32,680 nucleotides of DNA from Vibrio penaeicida (GTDB lineage Bacteria > Pseudomonadota > Gammaproteobacteria > Enterobacterales > Vibrionaceae): positions 1 through 32,680 of the forward strand of contig NZ_BFAQ01000067.1 in NCBI RefSeq assembly GCF_002933855.1. Reading direction: 5' to 3'. Each line of letters opens with the position of its first letter. The first letter of the stretch is position 1. Shown piece by piece: positions 6,867 to 15,097 of this stretch. The notes under the pieces are model-generated. The model saw nothing but the letters and a program-made list of their open reading frames with translations. It made no database searches and was not told the origin of the DNA. The position numbers and the translations under genes were made by a program.

Positions 6867-8984
6867 ATGGAAGAAAAACAAGACGTCGATCTGGCGCAAT
6901 TTGAGCTGCCTATAAGAACGGACTTTCCGTGGTTAACGACGTTTATCACGGCTGTAGGCATTGTTCTGGCTGGGTTGCATATTTGGTTTAACACGTTAGC
7001 AACACTGCCAGAACTGTGGGTTTCCGCCACTCACTTTGCTGGGTTTTCCTTGGTGTGTGCCCTGCTTTACCCAGCAAGAAAAAGTTGGAAGAAGAGCCGA
7101 TTTGCTCTCGCCATTGATATGATTATTGCCGCTGCTGCGGTGTCCTGTTTGATTTACATCCCTCTCGCTGAAGACGCTTTGTATGATCGTGGAGTGAAAT
7201 TCGTTACGTTGGATTGGGTGTTTTCACTGATGAGCATTGTGATTGTGCTTGAAGTCATTCGACGCACGATCGGCTGGTTCATCCCCGTACTAATTGTTAT
7301 CTCACTGACTTATGTGGTTTGGTGGGGGCAATGGGTTCCCGGTGTCTTTCACTTTCCAGGTTTAAGCGCAGAAACCTTACTTTATCGCAGCTTCTACAGT
7401 TCAGAGGGCATGTTCGGGACGATCTCCAGAATCAGCTGGAGCTACGTATTCATGTTCATTCTCTTTGGCGCATTTCTAGTCCGATCTGGTGCTGGCGATT
7501 TCATTATTGATGTTTCCCGTGCGGCAGCCAACAAAGTTATTGGTGGTCCGGGGTTTGTTGCTGTTATGGGCTCTGGCTTAATGGGATCGGTTTCTGGGTC
7601 CAGCGTGGCCAATACCGTTTCAACGGGCGTCATTACCATCCCGCTTATGCAGAGAGCTGGCTTTCCTTCAAGGTTTGCTGCAGGTGTCGAAGCGGCTGCT
7701 TCAACGGGCGGGCAGTTGATGCCACCAGTAATGGGAGCCGGTGCTTTTATCATGGCATCTTATACGCAGATTCCTTATGTTGATATCGTGGCAGTCTCCA
7801 TCGTTCCAGCAATGATCTACTTTCTCTCTGTCGCGTTCTTTGTTCGGATCGAGGCAAAAAGAAGTGGCGTGCATCAAGTGGAAGCGAACAGCGTGCCCGT
7901 AATTAAAGTGTTGGCTTCCGGTTGGCATTACCTTATCCCTCTGGCGGTACTGGTTTACTTACTTGTTTCTGGCTTTACACCAACGTATGCCGCGGGTATC
8001 TCTATCATATCGGTCGTGGTTTCGTCTTGGCTGTCGCCGAACAAAATGGGCATTAAGGCTATTTTTGAAGCACTGGCTCAAGGCTCGCGAAACATGGCCA
8101 CCACTGCTGTGCTTTTAACGGGCATCGGGCTTGTTATCAATGTGATCAGCACAACGGGTGTCGGTAATACGTTTTCGCTCATGATCAATGAATGGGCGAG
8201 TGGTTCTCTAATGATCATGTTAGTGCTCATTGCCTTAGCTTCATTGATTTTGGGAATGGGTTTACCAGTAACAGCGGCATATATTGTGCTCGGAACCTTG
8301 TCGGCTCCTGCTCTTTATAACTTGATTGCCCAAGACCAACTGCTAGAAATGCTGACGTTAGGGCAACTACCAGAACAAGCAAAAGCCATATTTATGCTGG
8401 CTGCGCCTGATCAACTTGCACTGTTGAATGCACCAATGGCGATTGAGAAAGCGCAAAGCTTGATTGCCTTGGTTCCAGCGGAGTTTTTACCTACCTTATT
8501 GGAACAAGCGATAGGGATAGAGAAAGTTGGCCTTGCCTTGCTTGCAGCCCACTTGATTATCTTCTGGTTGTCGCAAGACAGTAATGTTACACCGCCAGTT
8601 TGCTTAACCGCGTTTGCAGCAGCAACCATTGCACGAACACCTCCGATGCGAACGGGTCTCACTGCATGGAAAATTGCGAAAGGGCTGTATATCGTGCCTG
8701 TTTTAATGGCTTACACCGCATTGGTCAGCTGGGATCTTATTTCGGTGATATCGATTGGTGTATTTTCTGTATTCGGAGTCTACGCGTTGATCGCGGCGCT
8801 TGAGGGGTACTTAGAATCTCCTTTGAGCTGGTGGTTACGAGTTGTCATAGCGATTCTTGGCGTTGTTATGATGTGGCCAGGTGTACCGTTGGCGATGCGC
8901 GTTGCTGCTGTCGCGGTATTTATCGGGCTATTTTATTACAGTTACCAAAATGACAAAGTGGCAGGAGAAATTAGGGCCAGCTAA
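6867..8984 (+). CDS. TRAP transporter permease, fused small and large subunits (DctQM type)
   Basis: Inner-membrane permease that takes up the receptor's ligand, normally with sodium. The 705-residue length and layout fit the fused 4TM/12TM form paired with TAXI receptors: an N-terminal four-helix DctQ-like part, then a DctM part with MGSGLMGSVSGSSVANTVST, EAAASTGGQLMPPVMGAGAF, a GMGLPVTAAYIVL segment, and DSNVTPPVCLTAFAA. Between the GTLSAPALYNLI segment and GIEKVGLALLAAHL there is an extra stretch of about 70 residues, mostly helical and amphipathic, longer than in typical relatives. GAGGAAAA precedes the ATG. The stop overlaps the convergent kinase gene by 4 nt, so both mRNAs share complementary 3' ends. 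Confidence 0.93.
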   Translation: MEEKQDVDLAQFELPIRTDFPWLTTFITAVGIVLAGLHIWFNTLATLPELWVSATHFAGFSLVCALLYPARKSWKKSRFALAIDMIIAAAAVSCLIYIPLAEDALYDRGVKFVTLDWVFSLMSIVIVLEVIRRTIGWFIPVLIVISLTYVVWWGQWVPGVFHFPGLSAETLLYRSFYSSEGMFGTISRISWSYVFMFILFGAFLVRSGAGDFIIDVSRAAANKVIGGPGFVAVMGSGLMGSVSGSSVANTVSTGVITIPLMQRAGFPSRFAAGVEAAASTGGQLMPPVMGAGAFIMASYTQIPYVDIVAVSIVPAMIYFLSVAFFVRIEAKRSGVHQVEANSVPVIKVLASGWHYLIPLAVLVYLLVSGFTPTYAAGISIISVVVSSWLSPNKMGIKAIFEALAQGSRNMATTAVLLTGIGLVINVISTTGVGNTFSLMINEWASGSLMIMLVLIALASLILGMGLPVTAAYIVLGTLSAPALYNLIAQDQLLEMLTLGQLPEQAKAIFMLAAPDQLALLNAPMAIEKAQSLIALVPAEFLPTLLEQAIGIEKVGLALLAAHLIIFWLSQDSNVTPPVCLTAFAAATIARTPPMRTGLTAWKIAKGLYIVPVLMAYTALVSWDLISVISIGVFSVFGVYALIAALEGYLESPLSWWLRVVIAILGVVMMWPGVPLAMRVAAVAVFIGLFYYSYQNDKVAGEIRAS

Positions 8985-11152
8985 CCGGCTTTCTTCAAGC
9001 TTAGTGTAAACGTCATCCCTGATTCGAATACGGGGGTGGCGTTTTTTATTGGCTTTATTGGGCTACTGCTGTTGTTTTTTGCCCATACCTTTCCTTGCAT
9101 TTCCTTCATGCTGTTTGCGGATATTGCCAAGCCTAATCCTAGCCCTTGTCCCACCTTTTTACTGGTATAAAAAGGTTCGAATAGGTGCTGCAATGCTTCG
9201 TCCGTTGAGCCCGTACCGTTATCTCGAATGTGAAGCTCTATGGTTTCCTCTAAAACCGTGCTCTCTATCTTCAGCATTGGCGCTGTCGATTGGTTCATTG
9301 CGTCAACCGCATTTGAAATAAGGTTCCCAATAACCAGAGCAAGACGGTGTGGCTCCCCTAATGCATCTGGCATGGGGCCCGGCCAACTCACGGATACCTG
9401 AATGGGTTTGAGTGTGTCAGCGTGCAATCTAAGAACCTCTTCTGTAATAGCCGAAATGGAAAGTGGAACAAGTTCTTGTGAGCGGCTGTAAGAGAACGTT
9501 TTAAGTTCGCTGGTCATCGTCGCCATTCGGTCAATTAGGCTATCTACTAATTTCATGTTTGCCTTGAGTAAATCGGTTTGCTGGCGTTCTATCAACACAC
9601 CACTGCTCGATAGCAAGGTTCTAATACCCGTTAAAGGTTGATTGAGTTCATGTGTGATGGCACTCGACATTCGACCTAGTGCCGCCATTTTGCTGTTTTG
9701 AACCAGTTCATCTTGTGCCGCTTCGAGCGCTAAGGTTCTGGCTTTTACGCGTTCTTCCAATTCTAGATTCGCCTTTTGAAGGGCATTTTCTGCTTTTTTA
9801 CGTTTGCTGATGTCAATAAGGGTGGCAAGGTAACCGGATTGCGCACCAAACGTCATGTACGTCAGCGAGAATAGGGTGGGGAAGCGCGAGCCGTCACTTC
9901 GTTGTGCCATCACCTCTACTGCGCTGAGCTCGGTTATGTCTTTATTTTTTTGCCTCTGAAAACCTGTGTGTTTAGAAGGGCTAGTGTTATTTGAGGAATC
10001 CGCGCGTGTCGATAAATTTTTGAGCATCGACATAACCGTGGTATTGCCCATCATGGTTTCAAATAACTGCCATGCTTCCATATTGGTTGCCAACGGTTCA
10101 GATAACCCGAAGTAGCGCAATGCCATAGGGTTGATATAGGCAACACGACCTTGTTCTGTCAGCATCATCAAGCCAACATCGGTCTTCGATATGATAGTGC
10201 GTAGTTGCCTTTCAGAATCGGAAATCGCCTGTTGCAGAGCCTCTCTTGAGCGGATTTTTTGCCGTCTTTCAATCGTTAACAAAATAACGACCAGTACCAA
10301 AAGCATTAAAATCGCCGCTATCAACATGATGGTGTTAGCCGTGTCATCAAGTTCTTTAATGGGGGTCAGGTAATGAATATTCCATTTCAGGTCATCTAAA
10401 CTTACGCTTTGAACCAAATAAGGTTGGTCTTCAATAGAAACGAGGCTAACTTCTGTCCCGTCTGGCAGTGAAAACGGGCTTAGCGGTGGCATTGTGTCTT
10501 TGCCTATTTGGCGATTCAATATAGATTGAGAGCTCGTGAGGAAGAAGCGTTTTTGTCGATCACTGATCAAAACAAACTCATTGTTAGCCAGCCAAGATTC
10601 GGACAAAGTTTGAAGGTTTATTCTAGCGACTGCGATCCCTATCAATCCTTGAGATCCGTAAATAGGAGCGGCGCGGTAGTAGCGCGCTTGCCCTTGAGAA
10701 AGGTAGCTCAGAGTAACAACCTCACCCCCTAACTGCTGCATTAACGACGTAATTGCCGTACCGTCGGATTCACGCCATTTGTAAACTGGGCTGCTACTGG
10801 CAACGAAATCGCCACTGGAGTCGAGCAAATACCAGCCACGGGTTTGAGATGCTTTATCCAATTGAGCGAGGTAGGTTTCGACGGCTTCTTTTTGAGAGAC
10901 ACCGCCTTCCAATAGTGAGCGGCTGGGTTGGTGCTCTGCAATTAAATAAGGCAAAAAATCGTAGCGAGCTAAGGTACGGCGGATGTCGCCAACATAGATG
11001 AGTAATCTGTCCTGACCGCTTAGATGTGTGCTGTCTAACAGCCAGCCTTTCGTGGTGTCTCGGATAAACAGTAAAGTTAGGCTCATTGCCAGAATGATCA
11101 AGAGGATAACGGGCAGTTTTCGAAAGGGGTGTGACGGTTTCTTGTACTCCAT
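8981..11152 (-). CDS. DctB-like sensor histidine kinase
   Basis: Membrane sensor kinase expected to phosphorylate the DctD-like regulator at 4066-5406. Seen: helix 1 (about 13-30), a long periplasmic Cache-like sensor region (about 40-270), helix 2 (about 272-294), a PAS domain (about 312-455), a coiled linker, a HisKA domain with phospho-acceptor H501 in the motif THELNQPL, and a HATPase domain with NLISNAVDAM, DNGTG and FEPFYTSKKVGQGLGLGLAIS. The DctB family commonly has the double-Cache sensor and the HELNQPL box. It is transcribed towards the TRAP permease and ends inside its stop codon, so it is not in the operon it controls. The start is the first ATG, with only a weak GAG upstream. Confidence 0.9.
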   Translation of the reverse strand: MEYKKPSHPFRKLPVILLIILAMSLTLLFIRDTTKGWLLDSTHLSGQDRLLIYVGDIRRTLARYDFLPYLIAEHQPSRSLLEGGVSQKEAVETYLAQLDKASQTRGWYLLDSSGDFVASSSPVYKWRESDGTAITSLMQQLGGEVVTLSYLSQGQARYYRAAPIYGSQGLIGIAVARINLQTLSESWLANNEFVLISDRQKRFFLTSSQSILNRQIGKDTMPPLSPFSLPDGTEVSLVSIEDQPYLVQSVSLDDLKWNIHYLTPIKELDDTANTIMLIAAILMLLVLVVILLTIERRQKIRSREALQQAISDSERQLRTIISKTDVGLMMLTEQGRVAYINPMALRYFGLSEPLATNMEAWQLFETMMGNTTVMSMLKNLSTRADSSNNTSPSKHTGFQRQKNKDITELSAVEVMAQRSDGSRFPTLFSLTYMTFGAQSGYLATLIDISKRKKAENALQKANLELEERVKARTLALEAAQDELVQNSKMAALGRMSSAITHELNQPLTGIRTLLSSSGVLIERQQTDLLKANMKLVDSLIDRMATMTSELKTFSYSRSQELVPLSISAITEEVLRLHADTLKPIQVSVSWPGPMPDALGEPHRLALVIGNLISNAVDAMNQSTAPMLKIESTVLEETIELHIRDNGTGSTDEALQHLFEPFYTSKKVGQGLGLGLAISANSMKEMQGKVWAKNNSSSPIKPIKNATPVFESGMTFTLSLKKAG

Positions 11153-11375
11153 TATTTATTGTTCTCGGTCACTATATGTTCTCTACCACTTTATTTTGTT
11201 AACCACGTTATCTTTTCAGTCAGTTATCGCGCTAAGGCGTATTTTGCCCTTAGTCACTAATTGACACTGAGTTTAGCAAAAGAACTGTCTATAGCGGTCC
11301 ATATGTAACAAAATTGTGAGATATAGCTGTGAGTTAGGCATATCCGAGTGTTAGATCGTGCAAAAGGGGTTTTCT
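11153..11375. other. Divergent promoter region between the sensor kinase and lhgO
   Basis: A 223-bp AT-rich intergenic region that must carry promoters for both outward genes. I see no copy of the ATGAGC dyads found upstream of the TRAP receptor and no -24/-12 element, so neither gene appears to be under the same direct sigma-54 control as the transporter. Confidence 0.45.
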
Positions 11376-12578
11376 GTGCAATATGATTATGTTGTATTAG
11401 GTGGGGGAATTGTTGGGGTGTCGACAGCTTGGCAGCTTCAGCAAAACGAACCCAACGCGCGAATTTTGCTTATCGAAAAGGAAAAGCAACTCGCCATGCA
11501 CCAGACTGGACACAACAGCGGTGTTATTCATGCTGGGGTGTATTACGCACCGGGCAGTTTAAAGGCCCAGTTTTGTCGTGAGGGCGTGGATGCAACCAAG
11601 GCTTTTTGCCGGAAACATGATATTCCTGTTGAAAACTGCGGCAAACTATTAGTCGCCACAAACTCGATAGAAGTTAAGCGGATGGAAGCGTTGTTCGAGC
11701 GGTGCCAAGACAATGGCATTGATGTCGAGATGTTATCTAAAGAACAGCTAAAAGAGCGTGAGCCGAACATTACTGGGTTAGGGGCAATCTACGTGTCAAC
11801 CACCAGTATCGTCAACTACACCAAAGTCTGCATGGCTATGGCAGCTGAGTTTATCGAGATGGGTGGAGAGGTTCGATTTAATGCCAACGTAACGCGTCTA
11901 ATTGAGAATACTGAAAGCGTTGAGGTCTGGTTGGATGGCGGCGCAGTAGAAACCCAATTTCTCGTCGCGTGCTGTGGCTTAATGGCTGATCGTGTCGCGA
12001 AGCTCATGGGTTTACCTACCGATTTCCAGATTATCCCGTTTCGCGGTGAGTATTATCGATTAGCAGAAAAACACAACGGCGTTGTTAACCATCTAATTTA
12101 CCCCATTCCTGATCCGGATCTCCCTTTTCTCGGTGTACATTTGACTCGGATGATCGATGGCTCCGTCACTGTAGGACCTAACGCAGTTCAAGGCTGGAAA
12201 CGGGAAGGGTATGGAGTACTCAATTTTAGCTTGAAAGACACCGCTGAAATGGTGCGTTTTGAAGGGTTTTGGAAAGTATTAGTAAAGCACCTGAAAACAG
12301 GGCTAGAAGAAACCAAAAACTCGTGGTGGAAGCCGGGGTACTTGAAGCTGGTTAACAAATACTGTCCTACAATCGGGCTTAATGATTTAGAGCCTTATCC
12401 GGCAGGCATCCGTGCTCAAGCGGTTATGAAAGACGGGACATTAGTTCATGACTTTTTGTTTGTGGAATCCAAACGCAGTCTTCATGTGTGCAATGCTCCT
12501 TCTCCCGCAGCCACATCTGCTATCCCTATAGGGAACTACATCTGTGAAAAGGTCGCGGAGCTGAAAGCCAAGAAATAA
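11376..12578 (+). CDS. lhgO: L-2-hydroxyglutarate oxidase/dehydrogenase LhgO
   Basis: FAD enzyme of the DAO family that oxidises L-2-hydroxyglutarate to 2-oxoglutarate, passing electrons to the quinone pool in E. coli. The N-terminal FAD fold YDYVVLGGGIVGVSTAWQL is evident, followed by the LhgO-type HQTGHNSGVIHAGVYY and a C-terminal APSPAATSAIPIG segment. The GTG start at 11376 is preferred (400 aa): AAGGGG lies 6 nt upstream, and the protein then begins like its relatives. An in-frame GTG at 11358 would add 6 residues and has no good ribosome-binding site. It is divergent from the DctB-like kinase and close to the TAXI transporter, which suggests the transporter imports its substrate or product. 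Confidence 0.9.
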   Translation: MQYDYVVLGGGIVGVSTAWQLQQNEPNARILLIEKEKQLAMHQTGHNSGVIHAGVYYAPGSLKAQFCREGVDATKAFCRKHDIPVENCGKLLVATNSIEVKRMEALFERCQDNGIDVEMLSKEQLKEREPNITGLGAIYVSTTSIVNYTKVCMAMAAEFIEMGGEVRFNANVTRLIENTESVEVWLDGGAVETQFLVACCGLMADRVAKLMGLPTDFQIIPFRGEYYRLAEKHNGVVNHLIYPIPDPDLPFLGVHLTRMIDGSVTVGPNAVQGWKREGYGVLNFSLKDTAEMVRFEGFWKVLVKHLKTGLEETKNSWWKPGYLKLVNKYCPTIGLNDLEPYPAGIRAQAVMKDGTLVHDFLFVESKRSLHVCNAPSPAATSAIPIGNYICEKVAELKAKK

Positions 12579-12651
12579 GAGTTAAGAAGCTAATTAACCA
12601 ATTAACTCATTAACTAGGAAGCTAAGAAGCTAAGAAGCCAAGAAATTAAGG
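12565..12651 (+). repeat. Short degenerate tandem repeats after lhgO
   Basis: The end of lhgO and the following 70 bases are built from near-copies of the units TAAGAAGC and AGCCAAGAAATAAG. AAGCCAAGAAATAAG at 12565-12579 recurs as AAGCCAAGAAATTAAG at 12635-12650, with a tandem run of GCTAAGAA units between. This looks like slippage or local duplication at the 3' end of the gene. No function is evident. Confidence 0.5.
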
Positions 12652-12655
12652 ACAA

Positions 12656-12687
12656 AAAAATGCCTGACTGTTGAGTCAGGCATTTTT
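12656..12687. terminator. Bidirectional rho-independent terminator between lhgO and the chemoreceptor gene
   Basis: TGCCTGACT (12661-12669) pairs with AGTCAGGCA (12674-12682) around the loop GTTG. The stem is extended by five A-T pairs formed by the flanking A-run and T-run. Both strands therefore show a GC stem followed by U residues, serving the two convergent genes. Confidence 0.9.
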
Positions 12688-12703
12688 ATTTATCAGCGGT
12701 GTG

Positions 12704-14575
12704 TTAGACGATGAATTTGCTCATCACTTCGTCTTGGTCACGAACGTGTTGAGTTTGCAACGCCATCGCCTCGTTTGCGCCTTCAGCAGCAACCGCTACT
12801 TGCGAAGACAAATCACGAATGTTGATGGTGTTGTTATTGATCTCTTCGGCAACTAAACTTTGCTCCTCTGCTGCAGAAGCGATTTGAATGTTCATATCAC
12901 TGATGCGTTGAATAGCACTTCGAATGCGATCAAGCGACTCGTTTGCCTCTTGTGCTTTGGTTACCGTGTCGTCGGCCGTTTCTTTACTCTGTCCCATTGC
13001 ACTTGCCACGGCTGTCGCACCAGATTGAAGCTGCTCAATCATGTTACGAATCTCAGTCGTTGATTCTTGAGTACGTTGTGCCAGTGTTCGAACTTCGTCT
13101 GCAACCACGGCAAAACCACGACCAGACTCACCAGCACGGGCTGCTTCAATCGCAGCGTTCAGTGCCAGCAAATTGGTTTGGTCAGCAATGTCGTTTATCA
13201 CTTCCAAAATGGTTTCGATGTTTGCGGTGGCAGATTCAAGCTGCTTCACTTGCTCAACTGCTTCATCGATTCGGGATGACAAGTTACTAATGGCTTGTGT
13301 GGTGTACCCGACGACTTTTGTCCCATCTTCTGTTGCGCCGTCTGCATCTTTCGCAGCAGAAGCTGCACCTTGTGCATTACTTGCTACGTCGGAAGAGGTT
13401 GTCGCCATTTCGTTCATTGCCGTTGCGAGCTGTTCTAGCTCTTGCATCTGAGTTGCCATGGCAGAAGCCGATTCTTGCGCGCCGACTGCTGTCGTCTCAG
13501 TCACGTTACGAATCTCGACACTCAGCGCTTTCGTACGTTGAATGCGTTGCTGAAGGGTTTCTGCAAATTTATTGAAACCAGAAGCTAATGCCGCAAATTC
13601 TGAATCGGTGTTTGTATCAAGACGTTTGGTAAGGTCACCCTGACCAGAAGCCATATCCTGAATGGCATCGTTCAAAGAGTCGAGTGGGCGCATCAAAACT
13701 TTAATCAAGAACAGCAGAGCAAAAATACTGATGATAAGCGCGATAGCAGTATAGATGATTGAGCGATTTTTCAGCTCAGTCACTGCGGAGTATGCAATGC
13801 TTTCGTCTACCATGACACCCACATACCAATTCTCGCCAGGAATCTTTGAAAAGTCCGTCGCGTATAGTTGACCATTCAATTCAATTTCTTGAGTTTGTTC
13901 TTGAATAGAAACATTAGGCAAGAAAGTATTCATCTGCTTACCGTTTTTATCTACATCTGGGTGCGCGATAATCGTGCCATCACCCGCGACAATAAAGAGG
14001 AAACCAGCGTTAAAAAGCTCAACTTTGTTTACGATATCAGCAAGACCAGCAAGACTAACATCGTAGAATATCGCGCCTGCAAACCGACCATTTTCTTTCA
14101 CAGGTACAGCAATGGAGACTAGGATTTCTCCGGTTGCGGAGTCGGCATAGGGAGCGGTGATGATCAGTTTTCCAGAATTCTTCGCGTCAATATACCAAGG
14201 GCGACGTCTTGGATCCCAATCTGAACCAGGACTCCAACTAGGATCATTATTCACATTTGAACCGTCTGCTTCATAGCCTAAACCAGCAAGAAGGAAGTTT
14301 TGTTTAATACTTGATTGGCTGATAACACTTTCTACATAGGCTCGATTTTGCAAATCAGTCTGTAACATATCTGTTGCGTACTGTGACAGCTCTTTTTTAC
14401 CCTTAATGTCTGCTGCAACCGTATTTCTTACCCCATCTACGATCTCACTGACACTTTGAGTCACTTGATGTTCAAGCTCAGACTTCATAGAGAAGTATTG
14501 TTGAACGGTCAGCAAGCTCAAAATTATTAACAGCAATATCGACGAAGCAGCGACGACTTTATGGCTAAATTTCAT
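12704..14575 (-). CDS. Methyl-accepting chemotaxis protein with double-Cache sensor
   Basis: Chemoreceptor that signals through CheA/CheW to the flagellar motor. From the ATG at 14575 (623 aa): helix 1 (about 7-25), periplasmic dCache_1 domain (about 33-270), helix 2 (about 273-292), HAMP (about 293-347), then a long signalling domain with the conserved tip around DQTNLLALNAAIEAARAGES. In the sensor, DPRRRPWYIDA (R125, W127, Y128) and D172 in FYDVSL match the residues that define amino-acid-binding dCache receptors such as PctA, except that the first tyrosine position is W120. The start is set by GAGGG just upstream; a longer frame opening at 14602 lacks one. No C-terminal CheR-docking pentapeptide is seen. 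Confidence 0.92.
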   Translation of the reverse strand: MKFSHKVVAASSILLLIILSLLTVQQYFSMKSELEHQVTQSVSEIVDGVRNTVAADIKGKKELSQYATDMLQTDLQNRAYVESVISQSSIKQNFLLAGLGYEADGSNVNNDPSWSPGSDWDPRRRPWYIDAKNSGKLIITAPYADSATGEILVSIAVPVKENGRFAGAIFYDVSLAGLADIVNKVELFNAGFLFIVAGDGTIIAHPDVDKNGKQMNTFLPNVSIQEQTQEIELNGQLYATDFSKIPGENWYVGVMVDESIAYSAVTELKNRSIIYTAIALIISIFALLFLIKVLMRPLDSLNDAIQDMASGQGDLTKRLDTNTDSEFAALASGFNKFAETLQQRIQRTKALSVEIRNVTETTAVGAQESASAMATQMQELEQLATAMNEMATTSSDVASNAQGAASAAKDADGATEDGTKVVGYTTQAISNLSSRIDEAVEQVKQLESATANIETILEVINDIADQTNLLALNAAIEAARAGESGRGFAVVADEVRTLAQRTQESTTEIRNMIEQLQSGATAVASAMGQSKETADDTVTKAQEANESLDRIRSAIQRISDMNIQIASAAEEQSLVAEEINNNTINIRDLSSQVAVAAEGANEAMALQTQHVRDQDEVMSKFIV

Positions 14576-14602
14576 AGTTATCCCTCTACCACGCATAAAC
14601 AA

Positions 14603-15097
14603 ACAAAGAGCGTGTCTTTGTGTTTAGCTAAAGTGTTTTTTATTTCCGAGCCCCTCAGAGGTAACGGAAAGAATATTATTATTAGTGAAGGCGACTGAAT
14701 TACATTTATATCAGCAGCAATTAGAGTATGACGTAAAAATGTAAAGATTTCTTACATAAAATTGACTTTATTTTGTGACTTTAAGTCGATAGTTTAATTA
14801 ATTCGTGCTTAAAAATTTGATTATTTCTTTTCTAGCTCTCGTAATTCCCCCTGAAGTTCACTAACTCGTTTGATTTTAGAATGTTTTAGGAAGCCTTTTA
14901 CCCGCGACACACAAGAGGGTGGTGTATTTTATGATGCCAATTCACTGTGAAATTAAATGCTATGAAGTCATGACGAACGAAAGGTGTGGATAGGTTAAAA
15001 GCAGAGCATTATTCATAAAATAATGCTCTGTAGATTAGCGATATTCATTAATGGTTGACGGGTTATAAATATTACTCATTTGGATGTACACAAGGGC
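14603..15097. other. Intergenic region between the chemoreceptor and yjeH
   Basis: AT-rich spacer. It holds a 7-bp hairpin (ACAAAGA 14603-14609 with TCTTTGT 14615-14621) in the expected leader of the chemoreceptor mRNA. It also holds a short minus-strand open frame (14821-14910) resembling the charged helical tail of a small protein, and the yjeH terminator at 15002-15030. I find no convincing sigma-28 promoter upstream of the chemoreceptor. Confidence 0.5.
14997..15030 (-). terminator. Rho-independent terminator of yjeH
   Basis: CAGAGCATTATT (15002-15013) pairs perfectly with AATAATGCTCTG (15019-15030) around a 5-nt loop. Read on the minus strand, the hairpin is followed by CTTTTAA, the U-tract expected at the end of the minus-strand exporter gene about 70 nt upstream. 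Confidence 0.75.

Noticed and set aside
9049..11264. Plus-strand small frames opposite the sensor kinase
   Set aside because: All lie within the conserved kinase gene or its promoter and lack start signals and recognisable domains.
12860..13575. Several plus-strand open frames opposite the chemoreceptor gene
   Set aside because: They are antisense frames of a long conserved gene, with low-complexity Cys/Ser/Leu content and no ribosome-binding sites.
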